DNA of 64,000 nt from Candidatus Accumulibacter affinis. Its GTDB lineage: Bacteria; Pseudomonadota; Gammaproteobacteria; Burkholderiales; Rhodocyclaceae. Positions 34,469-44,067 of the stretch are shown piece by piece. Position 1 is the stretch's first letter; each line of letters opens with the position of its first letter. Made by a program: the position numbers and the translations under genes. Where the stretch lies: contig JADJOT010000009.1 of assembly GCA_016713625.1 (NCBI GenBank), forward strand, positions 310,001 to 374,000. The letters run 5' to 3'. The notes under the pieces are model-generated. The model did no database searches and was not told the DNA's origin. It saw only the letters and a program-made list of their open reading frames with translations.

Positions 34469-35338
34469 GTGTCCGGGTTGCCAGGCTTCCGCAGACGCCG
34501 CGTACTCGCGCTCGCCGCGCTCGGGGCCAGCGTTCTCGCCGGCTTTCCTGCCTGGCAGCATTTTTACCCGGTTAGCGCCGCCGAGGGCTGGTCGTACGAG
34601 GTCTACCTCGATGAGCTTCCGCAGGTCAGTGCTCTGGCGATGGACGCGGCAGGTGCCCTGTACATCAGCCTGGAGCGTAGCAATCAGCAGGGCAGCATTC
34701 TTCGCCGTGAGGTCAATGGGACGCTGTCGCAAGCGCTGCTCGGGCTGTCCAAACCCGACGGGCTGGTGGCGTTTCGCGATGGCGTCGCGATCGGTCAGGA
34801 AGGGGGAGATCTGCCAGTCGTCTGGCTGCACGGCGGCCGCAGCGAAGTGCTGTTTCAGGGCCGGAACGTCGAGAGTCTGGCCAGCGATGGGCAGGTTCTC
34901 TACGCCATCGAAGATCGCGCGGGTGACGGGCGCCTGTTGCGCTTTGACCCGGTCAGCAGGGTGTTGACGGTTCTGCGCGATGGCCTCAGCGAGGGTGAGG
35001 GCGTGGCGGTTTGCCCCAATGGGCAGCTGTTTTACGCCGAAAAGAAGAAACACTGGGTCAAGCGCTGGCAGGCGGACGGCGCCGACCCGGTGGTCCTCGA
35101 AAACCTCAATGCACCGGGTTTTCTGATGTGTAATGACGAAGGTCTGTGGATCACCGAAGATGCCACGCATCGGGCGCGCCTGCTGCTGCTCGAGCGCAGC
35201 GGCAAGTTGCACACCATCCTGAGCGGTCTGCGCTCGGGGCAAACGGTTCTGCCGCTGGCGCCGGGCCGGCTGCTGCTTGCCGAGCAGGGGCGTGCGCGGG
35301 TGCTCGCAGTGCAGCGAGAGTCCGCTGCCCAACGCTGA
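34469..35338 (+). CDS. exported beta-propeller (SMP-30/NHL-like) protein
   Basis: A 289-aa protein starting with GTG 3 bases after the ABC exporter stop. The N-terminus RRRRVLALAALGASVLAGFP is a signal peptide or anchor with an Arg-rich front. The body has repeated blades (VSALAMDAAGALYISLERSN, ESLASDGQVLYAIED, GEGVAVCPNGQLFYAEKKKH), typical of six-bladed SMP-30/NHL propellers. No enzymatic residues can be assigned. Proximity to the exporter suggests cotranscription. Confidence 0.7.
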   Translation: MSGLPGFRRRRVLALAALGASVLAGFPAWQHFYPVSAAEGWSYEVYLDELPQVSALAMDAAGALYISLERSNQQGSILRREVNGTLSQALLGLSKPDGLVAFRDGVAIGQEGGDLPVVWLHGGRSEVLFQGRNVESLASDGQVLYAIEDRAGDGRLLRFDPVSRVLTVLRDGLSEGEGVAVCPNGQLFYAEKKKHWVKRWQADGADPVVLENLNAPGFLMCNDEGLWITEDATHRARLLLLERSGKLHTILSGLRSGQTVLPLAPGRLLLAEQGRARVLAVQRESAAQR

Positions 35339-35438
35339 TCTGCCGGACCTGCGAACAGCCTGGGACCGCCCATTGCAGCCGGCAGCGGTCGCCGGTCCCC
35401 TGGTTTTTTTGCACTACCTTGACGATTGGAGAAAAGAC

Positions 35439-36071
35439 ATGACGGATGGCACGCAGTACCAGCTTCTCGGACTTTACGATTCACCTTTCGTGCGCCGCGT
35501 GGCGGTGACCATGCAGATTTATGGAATTCCCTACGAGCATGTGTCGCTGTCGGTATTCAGGCATATGGACGCCATGCGACCGCTCAACCCGCTGTTCAAG
35601 GTGCCGATGTTGACGCTGCCCAACGGCGAGAAGCTCTACGAGAGCGCCTATCTGCTGGACTACCTGGACGAACTGGCGGGCGAGCGCGGCATCACCCCGC
35701 TGACCCCGGGCAGTGGTTTGGAACGGCGGTTGGTGCAGCAACTGATGGCGCTGGCGATGGTCGCGACGGAGAAAGCGGTGGCCATCGAGTACGAACGCAA
35801 GCGGCCGGGCGAGTTGCAATGGCCCGACTGGACGAGCCGTCTGCGTGGCCAGATGCGTCAGGCCCTGGCCATGCTCGAAGGGCGGCTGGCTGGCGACTTC
35901 CTGGTCGGCGGCCGCCTGACCCAGGCCGACATCAGCAGCGCGGTCGGTATTGGCTTCGTGCGCTACGTTCTGCCACACGAGTGGCCGACCAGTGAATACC
36001 CGGCGCTCGAACGGCTGGCGGACAGACTCGAGGCGAGCGAAGCGTTCAAGGCGGTGCCGATCGAAGAGTGA
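35439..36071 (+). CDS. glutathione S-transferase family protein
   Basis: A 210-aa cytosolic GST: thioredoxin-like N-terminal domain LGLYDSPFVRRVAVTMQIYG with the likely catalytic Ser/Tyr near YDSPF, the cis-Pro in FKVPMLTLPNG and the ESAYLLDYLDE glutathione-binding motif; all-helical C-terminal domain with QADISSAVGIGF. Start at ATG 35439 after TTGGAGAAAAGAC. Substrate not predictable. Confidence 0.9.
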   Translation: MTDGTQYQLLGLYDSPFVRRVAVTMQIYGIPYEHVSLSVFRHMDAMRPLNPLFKVPMLTLPNGEKLYESAYLLDYLDELAGERGITPLTPGSGLERRLVQQLMALAMVATEKAVAIEYERKRPGELQWPDWTSRLRGQMRQALAMLEGRLAGDFLVGGRLTQADISSAVGIGFVRYVLPHEWPTSEYPALERLADRLEASEAFKAVPIEE

Positions 36072-36167
36072 TCCGGGATCGCTGCCGGTGCAGTCGATGG
36101 CGGCGAGCGAAGCTGTCTGCCTTTGCTGATCGCGGGGCTGCCAAAGCATGGCCGCGGTGGTTTCCGG

Positions 36168-37586
36168 TCAGCGCGCCAGCAGTCCGCCGAGGCGCCGTAC
36201 GGCGTCCTCGATATCCGGTGTGTGCGGGTTGCCGCAGTTGAGTCTCAGACAGTTGCGATACATGCCGCTGGCCGAGAAAAGTTCACCGGGCACGTAGGCG
36301 ACGCCGGCAGCGATCGCCTGGTCGTAGAGCGCGCTGGTGTCTACCTCCTCGGGCAACTCGACCCACAACACGAAGCCGCCTTGTGGTTCGGTTATCCGCG
36401 TGGCCGCCGGGAAATGCCTGGCGACGGCTGCGCGCATGGCCTCGACCTGACGCTGGTAAGTGCGCCGCAGGCCGCGCATCTGCCGCTCATAGGCGCCCGA
36501 TTCGAGGTACTCCGCGAGAACCTGCTGGGTGATCGGATTGGTGCCGCCGCTGGTGATCGTCTTTTGCAGCGCGACCTGCGGCCGGTAGCGGCCGGCGGCG
36601 ACGAAACCAATCCGCAGGGCGGGTGACAGGCACTTGGAAAAGGACGAACAAAGCATCACGTTGTCGGCCCGGTCAAAGGCCTTGATTGGCCACGGACGCT
36701 CGTGACCGAAGTGCAGGTCGCCGTAGATGTCGTCCTCGATCACTGCCACGCCACGTTCCGCTGTCAGCTTCGCCAGTCGGCGCTTGTTTTCATCGGGCAT
36801 GATGCTGCCGAGGGGATTGCCGGCGTTGGCCACCAGCAGGCAGGCGGCGACCTTGCCTTCGCGAGTAGCCAGGTCGAGCGCCTCGATCGACAGGCCGCTG
36901 TGCGGATCGGTGGGAATCTCCAGCGCCTTCAGGCCGAGCGTCTCGAGCAGCTGCAGCATCAGATAATAGGCCGGTGACTCGACCGCAACCGTGTCGCCCG
37001 GCTGGGTCACCGCCCGCAGGCTGAGACACAGGGCCTCGGTGCAGGAATTGGTGATCACGAACTCGCTCGCCGCCAGCGGTCCGCCCCAGCCCATCGAGCG
37101 CAACACCAGCTGGCGAAGCAGCGCCGGCTCGTCGATGTTGATGTGGCTGCCGCTTTCGAGCAGCCGCGGGTGGCGTCGCGCGACGCCACCGTAGAGTCGC
37201 TGCAGCGCTGCCAGCGGCATCAGGCTGGCAGCGGGCAAGGCTGCCCCAAGTGGAGCGACGCCCGGCTGCATGCCGGTCTGCAGGACGCGCAACAGGCGCT
37301 GACTGACGTCGACCGGTACGGCTGCGTCGGGGGTCGAGCGGGCGCTGGGTGGCGCGCGCCGCGCCGCGACATGGCGAACGAAATAGCCGGACTGCGGCCG
37401 CGCTTCGACCAGACCGCGGTCTTCCAGCTGATGCAGCGCCTGCAGCACCGTCGAAACCGACAGCCGCCGCTCGCGCGAAAGGCGCCGTACCGACGGCAGG
37501 CGCTCACCGGGCCGCAGACTGCCGGTGGCAATGATGCCACTCAGATCCTCCGCCAGCCGTTCATAACGCAATAGTTCGTTTTCCAT
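36168..37586 (-). CDS. MocR-type GntR/aminotransferase regulator
   Basis: A 472-aa fusion of an N-terminal GntR winged helix (ERLPSVRRLSRERRLSVSTV, LEDRGLVEARPQSGYFV) and a class I aminotransferase-like domain (NSCTEALCLSLRAV, NAGNPLGSIMP, IEDDIYGDLHFG, PLP-lysine in SSFSKCLSPALRIGF). MocR regulators use PLP as effector. Start at MENELLRYERLAEDL; the longer frame to 37712 overlaps the promoter of the divergent gene. It likely controls the divergently transcribed DUF2917 gene or itself. Confidence 0.9.
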   Translation of the reverse strand: MENELLRYERLAEDLSGIIATGSLRPGERLPSVRRLSRERRLSVSTVLQALHQLEDRGLVEARPQSGYFVRHVAARRAPPSARSTPDAAVPVDVSQRLLRVLQTGMQPGVAPLGAALPAASLMPLAALQRLYGGVARRHPRLLESGSHINIDEPALLRQLVLRSMGWGGPLAASEFVITNSCTEALCLSLRAVTQPGDTVAVESPAYYLMLQLLETLGLKALEIPTDPHSGLSIEALDLATREGKVAACLLVANAGNPLGSIMPDENKRRLAKLTAERGVAVIEDDIYGDLHFGHERPWPIKAFDRADNVMLCSSFSKCLSPALRIGFVAAGRYRPQVALQKTITSGGTNPITQQVLAEYLESGAYERQMRGLRRTYQRQVEAMRAAVARHFPAATRITEPQGGFVLWVELPEEVDTSALYDQAIAAGVAYVPGELFSASGMYRNCLRLNCGNPHTPDIEDAVRRLGGLLAR

Positions 37587-37734
37587 ACGCCTCACCGGTA
37601 CAGTTGTCCAGGGAAGGAACCGGCACAATTCAAAAACCAACATACTGTGCTGGTCACAATTTAACCAAGGTGTGACTGTACCACAAGTGCTCAGCGGTCT
37701 ACACTGCTCCACGTCAACTCAAGGAGCGACTGCC

Positions 37735-38094
37735 ATGGAAATCGACCTCTACCACAACGAGCTTTGCCTCGCACACAACGCGCCGATTCGCCTGCCTGCC
37801 CCCAAAGGTGTGCGCATCACCTGCACGGCGGGCTTGGTCTGGTTGACTGTCGCCGGCGAAGCCGGCGACATTTTCCTGATGCCTGGGGACAGTCACGTCG
37901 TTCGCGGTCGTGGTCTGGCCCTGCTGGAAGCCATCGGTAGTGGACAGGTTCGCCTGGAAAAAGCGGCCCGGCCGTTGCCGACGCTGCTGTCCGCCCAGTT
38001 GCGCCGATTGCTGCGGCGCGTTGGCAGTTTCCCGATGCCCAATCGGCGTCGCGCGTTGTCGTTGCGCGCGGTCCTCCGCCAGGCAACTGCTTAG
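37735..38094 (+). CDS. DUF2917 family protein
   Basis: A 119-aa protein with the DUF2917 pattern: RLPAPKGVRITCTAGLVWLT, then GDIFLMPGDSHVVRGRGLAL, a small cupin-like beta fold. Function unknown. ATG 37735 follows AAGGAGCGACTGCC. It is divergent from the MocR-type regulator with about 150 bp between, so this shared intergenic region probably holds the regulator's binding site. Confidence 0.82.
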   Translation: MEIDLYHNELCLAHNAPIRLPAPKGVRITCTAGLVWLTVAGEAGDIFLMPGDSHVVRGRGLALLEAIGSGQVRLEKAARPLPTLLSAQLRRLLRRVGSFPMPNRRRALSLRAVLRQATA

Positions 38095-38339
38095 CCTGGT
38101 TAGCCCCGTTCACTGGCGGCGAAGGCCGCCGGGCCTGGCCAGCCAGGCAGCTGCTCCCGGAACTCTAACGGAGTCTGGTCGCGAGTGCCAACAAGCGGCC
38201 AATTGCTCCGCCAAGCGCCGGAAAAGCCGCCGATTTCTTGCGTCTGGTGGGGCAAAGTGCGTATCATCGCGAACCGCTGAGCAAGCCCGGAACCGATTTC
38301 TTGGCGCCCTCCAACGATCAATGGTCCGGGTAGCAAACG

Positions 38340-38562
38340 ATGCACGCTCTTCCCTCCTGCCGGTTTGCCGTACTGCTCGGCTGCGTGCTGCTCGCCCCCT
38401 GCTCGCCGGGATACGCGGCGACGGTGGCGACGGTGACCGTCGACCTCGGCGGCGGCCCGGCGAACACCTTTACTCCCGCCACTGCGCTGGGCGCCGGGGT
38501 GGATGGCTATTCGCGCCTGGCCGACGGCGATCCGGGTAGCTTCTGGAAGAGCAACCCCTGGG
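38340..38562 (+). CDS. exported protein, N-terminal part (rest lost in G/C artefact)
   Basis: ATG 38340 starts MHALPSCRFAVLLGCVLLAP, a signal peptide, then a mature start ATVATVTVDLGGGPANTFTP and GYSRLADGDPGSFWKSNPW. The ADGDPxSFWxSN pattern is reminiscent of F5/8-type (discoidin) carbohydrate-binding domains, but there is too little to assign. The credible sequence ends at about 38562, where the homopolymer tract begins. Confidence 0.55.
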
Positions 38563-39147
<585 letters not shown>

Positions 39148-39339
39148 CGGTGAGCACGGTCGTCCGCAGCGCAGCGAGCCTCCCCGGCACAGCCGCTTGC
39201 GCGAGGGGGCGCCGCTGCAGGTCCCGGCCTGGTCCCTGACCGTCATCCGCAGCAGCGGGCCGGCAGGCTTGACCCGAAGCATCGGAGCAGGGGCAGTCAC
39301 CGCCGGTAGCAGAATGACGAGCAAGGAACTCACCTGGCC

Positions 39340-42300
39340 ATGAAACGAGAATCCTCGCCTGTCCAAGCCATTACCCCTGACCTGTCGCAAAGTCCAATGA
39401 ACGGCGAGCAAGCCAGCAAACCGGTCTTCTTCGATCCCGACCGTAAACGTTGGCCGCGCCTGCGCCTGGGGATGACGTTACTGGGCTTGACGCTGTCGCT
39501 GTTGTTGGGCTTGCTCGTGCTGAGTATTCTCGCCAGCCCGGTGCTGCCCTCGCTGCATCTGGCCGCGGTCAGTTTTCTGCCACAGGGCGCGCATGCCTTG
39601 CCGGCCGTTCCCACCCTGTTGCCCGAGCGGGTGTTGACCCGCCGCGAGCGCGCCTTGCGCAGCGATGCGGTCAAACTGGCGCGCGAACGTGAGAACAGCC
39701 TGAAGCAGGTGCTGTTGCAACCGCGCAAGGCGAGTCCTGGTGGCGAGCGACAAATGCTCGCGATCGGCTTCTTCGTCAACTGGGACGATGCCAGCATGAG
39801 TTCGCTCAAGGAGAACCTGGATAGCCTGGACACGGTGATCGGCGAATGGCTGCACCTAACGGCGGAAGACGGTTCACTGCGCGAGAATGATCCGCTACGC
39901 ACGACGCAGGTGCTTGAGTACATTCGCGCCCGTCGTCCAGAGGTGTCGATCGTGCCACTGGTCAACAACTGGAATGGTCATGAGTGGGAGGGCGCGAAAC
40001 TGGCGCGGATGCTCGCCAACCCGGTAGCGCGGGCGCGCACCATCGAGCAATTGACCGCCTATCTGGAACGTCATCAGTTTGCCGGCATCAGCATCGACTT
40101 CGAGAACGTTGCGCCAAAGGCCCAGCCGGACTTTCAGCGCTTCATCGCCGAACTGTATGCGGTGATGCACCCCAAAAATCTCTCGGTCTCGGTGAATGTG
40201 CCGGCCAACGACGCCGCTTTTGATTACCGAAGGTTGGTGCACAACGCCGATTTCCTGATCGTGATGGCCTACGATGAACACTGGAATACCAGCCCGCCCG
40301 GTCCAATCTCCAGCCTGCCCTGGTTTGCCTCGGTGCTGCGCCAGCGTCAGCGCGACATCCCCGCCGACAAGATGGTCGTGGCCATCGGCAATTATGCCTA
40401 TGACTGGCAGAAGGGTCGCCCTGCCGAGGAAAGGACCTTCGAGGAGGCGGTGCTGATCGCCAAGGAGTCGGAAGGCAAGATCCGGCTTGATCCGGTCTCG
40501 CTCAATCCGACTTTCGACTATGCGGACGACAACGACCACATCCACCACGTATGGATGCTGGATGCCGTGACGGCGTTCAACCAATTGGCAGCCATGCGTT
40601 CGCTGCGGCCGCGCGGCGTTGCCCTGTGGCGGCTGGGTGGTGAGGATCCGGCCATCTGGCAGGTGTTCGGCAAGCCGGGAGTGCTCGATGCCGCACGCGC
40701 CGCGCAGCTTGCCGAGATCCACTTTCCCTACGGCGTCGATTATGAGGGCAAGGGCGAGATTCTCGAGGTCACCTCCCAGCCACAGACCGGCCGTCGGGTG
40801 ATCGAATTCGATGCGCGGCGCGGGCTGATCAACGCTGAACGCTTTACCGCGTTTCCTTCACCCTACGTCATCACTCGCCATGGCGGCGCCGAACGTACGG
40901 TCGCGCTGACCTTTGACGATGGGCCCGATCCCGAATACACCCCGAAAATCCTCGACGCCCTGCGCGATGCAGGGGTGCCGGGGACCTTCTTCATCATTGG
41001 CATCAACGGTCAGATGGCCCCTGAACTGCTGCGACGCGAGGTTGATGAAGGCCACGAAATCGGCAATCACACCTTCTCGCATCCGAATATCTCGACCATC
41101 TCGCCGACCCAGTTCCAGCTCGAACTGTCGGCGACCAAGCATCTGCTGGCCAGTGCGGTGGGTCGTCATTCGTTGCTGTTCCGCCCGCCTTACGCGGTCG
41201 ACGCCGAGCCGGAAACCATCGAGCAGGTACGCCCGGTCGAACTGGCGGCGGCACTTGGTTATCTGGTGGTGGGGATGCAGATCGACCCGGACGACTGGAA
41301 GCGCCCGGGGGTAGACGAGATCGTGCGGCGCACCGTCGAGCAAGCCGAGCGCGGCGAAGGCAACATGATCCTGCTGCATGATTCCGGCGGCGACCGCACC
41401 CAGACTGTGCAGGCCATCCCCAGGATCGTCGAAGAGTTGCACCAACGGGGGTTCCGCTTCGTCGGTGTTTCCGAATTGCTCGGGCGCAGCCGTGATGAGG
41501 TGATGCCGCTGCTGCCACCCGACAGCGAGTGGCGAACCTGGCTGGACGGGGCGGCGTTCGGTCTGCTCAACTGGTCCGCTGCGACCATCCACTGGCTTTT
41601 CCTGCTCGGCATCGTACTCGGCATTGCGCGCTTGCTGTTCGTTGGCGTGCTGGCGTTGTACCAGCGCTGGCGGCAGCGCCTGGCGGTCTTCGATCCGGCT
41701 TACTCGCCGACCGTCGCGGTGGTGATCCCGGCCTACAACGAGGAGCGGGTGATCGTGCAGACCATCGCTTCATTGCTGGCTTGCGAGCATCCTCGCCGCT
41801 TCCAGATCATCGTCGTCGATGACGGCTCCAGCGACGCCACCTATCGCGTGGCGAGCGAGGCTTTTGCCGACGATCCGCGCGTGCGGGTATTCACCAAAGC
41901 CAACGCTGGCAAGCCGGCGGCGCTCACCCTGGGAATGGCGCAGACCGAGGCGGAGATCGTGGTCGCCCTGGACGCCGACACGGTCTTTACCCGCGACACC
42001 ATTTCCAAGCTGGTGCGCCATTTCGCGAATCCAGGGGTCGGTGCGGTAGCCGGCAACGCCAAGGTCGGCAACCGGATCAATCTGCTGACCCGCTGGCAGG
42101 CGCTCGAATACATCACCAGCCAGAATCTGGACCGGCGCGCTTTCGACGCCCTCAACTGCATCACGGTGGTGCCGGGCGCGGTCGGCGCCTGGCGACGCGA
42201 ACTGATCGCACGGGTGGGGGGCTTTACCGACCGGACTCTGGCGGAAGACGCCGACCTGACGCTGGCGATCCGCAAGCTGGGCTATGCGGTCGTCTATGAG

Positions 42301-42825
42301 AGCGAGGCGGTGGCGCTCACCGAGGCACCCGATACCGTGCGCGGTTTCATCCGCCAGCGCTACCGCTGGATGTACGGCACCATGCAGGCGGCCTGGATAC
42401 ACCGCGATGTGTTGTTCCGCCGCCGCTACGGTGCGCTGGGCTTTGTCGCGCTGCCGAACGTGATCGTCTTTCAGGTGCTGTTTCCGCTGATCTCGCCGAT
42501 CATGGACCTGCAGTTGATCGGTTCGCTCGGAGTCGCTGCGTTCAATCACTGGCAGCACCCGGACGAGTATTCTCCCGACGCCCTCTGGCGGGTACTGTTT
42601 TACTACGCGCTGTTCGTGACGGTCGACTATCTGGCCGCCATTCTCGCCTTCACCCTCGAGCGCAAGGAGAGCTGGTGGTTGCTCATCTGGCTGTTCTGGC
42701 AACGGTTTTTCTACCGTCAGTTGATGTACTACGTGGCCATCAAGAGTACCCTGACCTCGTTGCAGGGTGCACTCGTCGGCTGGGGCAAGATCGACCGCAA
42801 GGCGACGGTGCAGATGCGCGTCTGA
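39340..42825 (+). CDS. trimodular GH18-like / NodB deacetylase / GT2 membrane protein
   Basis: A 1,161-aa membrane protein with three catalytic modules. After one transmembrane helix (GMTLLGLTLSLLLGLLVLSI), residues ~140-470 form a GH18-like (YaaH-type) domain with AGISIDFENV. Residues ~510-720 are a NodB (CE4) deacetylase: ALTFDDGPDPEYTPKILDAL, HEIGNHTFSHPNIS, LLFRPPYAVDAE and MILLHDSGGDRTQTV. Residues ~790-1,150 are a processive GT2: VAVVIPAYNEERVIVQTIAS, VVDDGSS, ALDADT, EDADLT and QRYRW, with flanking membrane helices. It could make and trim a beta-linked N-acetylglucosamine-type exopolysaccharide; the polymer is not proven. Confidence 0.9.
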   Translation: MKRESSPVQAITPDLSQSPMNGEQASKPVFFDPDRKRWPRLRLGMTLLGLTLSLLLGLLVLSILASPVLPSLHLAAVSFLPQGAHALPAVPTLLPERVLTRRERALRSDAVKLARERENSLKQVLLQPRKASPGGERQMLAIGFFVNWDDASMSSLKENLDSLDTVIGEWLHLTAEDGSLRENDPLRTTQVLEYIRARRPEVSIVPLVNNWNGHEWEGAKLARMLANPVARARTIEQLTAYLERHQFAGISIDFENVAPKAQPDFQRFIAELYAVMHPKNLSVSVNVPANDAAFDYRRLVHNADFLIVMAYDEHWNTSPPGPISSLPWFASVLRQRQRDIPADKMVVAIGNYAYDWQKGRPAEERTFEEAVLIAKESEGKIRLDPVSLNPTFDYADDNDHIHHVWMLDAVTAFNQLAAMRSLRPRGVALWRLGGEDPAIWQVFGKPGVLDAARAAQLAEIHFPYGVDYEGKGEILEVTSQPQTGRRVIEFDARRGLINAERFTAFPSPYVITRHGGAERTVALTFDDGPDPEYTPKILDALRDAGVPGTFFIIGINGQMAPELLRREVDEGHEIGNHTFSHPNISTISPTQFQLELSATKHLLASAVGRHSLLFRPPYAVDAEPETIEQVRPVELAAALGYLVVGMQIDPDDWKRPGVDEIVRRTVEQAERGEGNMILLHDSGGDRTQTVQAIPRIVEELHQRGFRFVGVSELLGRSRDEVMPLLPPDSEWRTWLDGAAFGLLNWSAATIHWLFLLGIVLGIARLLFVGVLALYQRWRQRLAVFDPAYSPTVAVVIPAYNEERVIVQTIASLLACEHPRRFQIIVVDDGSSDATYRVASEAFADDPRVRVFTKANAGKPAALTLGMAQTEAEIVVALDADTVFTRDTISKLVRHFANPGVGAVAGNAKVGNRINLLTRWQALEYITSQNLDRRAFDALNCITVVPGAVGAWRRELIARVGGFTDRTLAEDADLTLAIRKLGYAVVYESEAVALTEAPDTVRGFIRQRYRWMYGTMQAAWIHRDVLFRRRYGALGFVALPNVIVFQVLFPLISPIMDLQLIGSLGVAAFNHWQHPDEYSPDALWRVLFYYALFVTVDYLAAILAFTLERKESWWLLIWLFWQRFFYRQLMYYVAIKSTLTSLQGALVGWGKIDRKATVQMRV

Positions 42826-42835
42826 GCCGGATCGT

Positions 42836-42874
42836 CAGCAGGCGCCCATCAATCGCCAGCGGGCGTGCCTGCTG
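42836..42874. terminator. possible bidirectional hairpin between convergent genes
   Basis: CAGCAGGCGCCC and GGGCGTGCCTGCTG pair over 12 bases with a two-base bulge. It lies just after the stop of the GH18-CE4-GT2 gene and reaches into the last codons of the convergent EamA gene. No T-tract; tentative. Confidence 0.35.
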
Positions 42875-43709
42875 CACTGGCGGGTGAGAAGTGGGTTGCC
42901 GCAAGCCCCGACAGAACAATCAGGCCGATGGCCAGCCAGGACCATCCGTCGTGCGCCTCATTCCACAGGAGCATCCCGAACAGACTGGCAAAGATCACCG
43001 TACTGTAAGCCAGCGCCGCCGCCAGCAGCGTCCGCGCGCCGGCATAGGCGCGGGTCATCGCCAGTTGCGCGGCGGTGGCGAAGATCGCCACCCCGAGCAG
43101 TAACGGTCCGCTGTGCAGATCGACCGGATGGATCTCGGCAAGCAGCAACCAGAAACTGCCGCACACCGAGGACACCAGCGAGAAATAGAAGACCGTGCGG
43201 GTTTCCGGTTCGCCACGCGCGCCCAGTTCGCGGACGCTGAAATAAGCCATGCCGGCGAGTACCCCGGAGCCCAGGCCAATCAGGCCGCCGAGCAGTTGAT
43301 CGGCATGCAGGCTTGGCTTGAGCAGCAGCGCGACACCGACGAGTCCCAGGGTCAGCGCGGCAAGGATTCCGGCAGTCAGTCGCTGGCCGGCGAGGGCCAG
43401 GCAGATGGCGAGAAAGATCGCCGAGGTATAGTTGAGCGTCACCGCCGTCGCCAGTGGTAACAGGGTGATCGCCCAGAAGTAGGCGAACACCGCCGCGAAG
43501 CCGACCAGGCCGCGGCTGATCTGCCAGCGCCAGTTCGCTGTTGCCAGCGACACACCGCGCAGGCGGACCAGGCCGTAGATCAGGAGCAGCGACAGGAAGC
43601 TGCGGTAGAAAACGATTTCCACCGCCGAGTGGCTGGCGGCGGCCAGCTTGACGCATACCCCCATGCAGGCGAAGAGGAGGCTGGCCAGGACCATCCACAG
43701 GGATTGCAT
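42849..43709 (-). CDS. EamA/DMT-family transporter
   Basis: A 286-aa membrane protein with ten hydrophobic segments in two EamA halves (MQSLWMVLASLLFACMGVCV; VAIFATAAQLAMTRAYAGAR). Typical features include FYRSFLSLLLIYGLV and LNYTSAIFLAI in the first half and LAYSTVIFASLFGMLLWNE in the second. Members export metabolites or amino acids; substrate unknown. It converges with the preceding gene and diverges from the sensor-kinase operon. Confidence 0.9.
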   Translation of the reverse strand: MQSLWMVLASLLFACMGVCVKLAAASHSAVEIVFYRSFLSLLLIYGLVRLRGVSLATANWRWQISRGLVGFAAVFAYFWAITLLPLATAVTLNYTSAIFLAICLALAGQRLTAGILAALTLGLVGVALLLKPSLHADQLLGGLIGLGSGVLAGMAYFSVRELGARGEPETRTVFYFSLVSSVCGSFWLLLAEIHPVDLHSGPLLLGVAIFATAAQLAMTRAYAGARTLLAAALAYSTVIFASLFGMLLWNEAHDGWSWLAIGLIVLSGLAATHFSPASAAGTPAGD

Positions 43710-44067
43710 GCACGAGGTTCGCCAGACAGGAAGAGGCCAATTTTACCCGCAAGCCGGTCCGCGCGGTTGGTTGCCGTAGCGGTGGCGGGTGCTGACTCGC
43801 TGATCTCGTCGCCGCCCGCTTGCCGAGAGAGAGTACCCGGGCGATGCGAATTCCGTTACATTGCCGAGTTATCGAAGCGCCGGGGTGAGGAGAAGCCAAG
43901 CTTGAAGAGCGGATTGCTGGTTCGCCTGGTGTGCGCCAGGAGGTGGCTGGCGCGGATCCGTAAGCGGCGCCTGGCGACCGTTCGCAGGCTGCCCGACGGC
44001 GGGTGCTGGCATCGTCAGCCGGCTTGCGGCGCGGTGCGCGCTGGCCAGCGGACGGTTAGCTAGAAGC
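43710..44067. other. upstream region of the kinase operon
   Basis: A 358-base gap. A small frame of 53 codons starts at TTG 43902 after GAGGAGAAGCC and ends at 44063, 4 bases before the kinase ATG (Arg-rich, LKSGLLVRLVCARRWLARIR). It might be a leader peptide, but nothing confirms it. No sigma-54-like GG-N10-GC element was noticed here. Confidence 0.35.
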
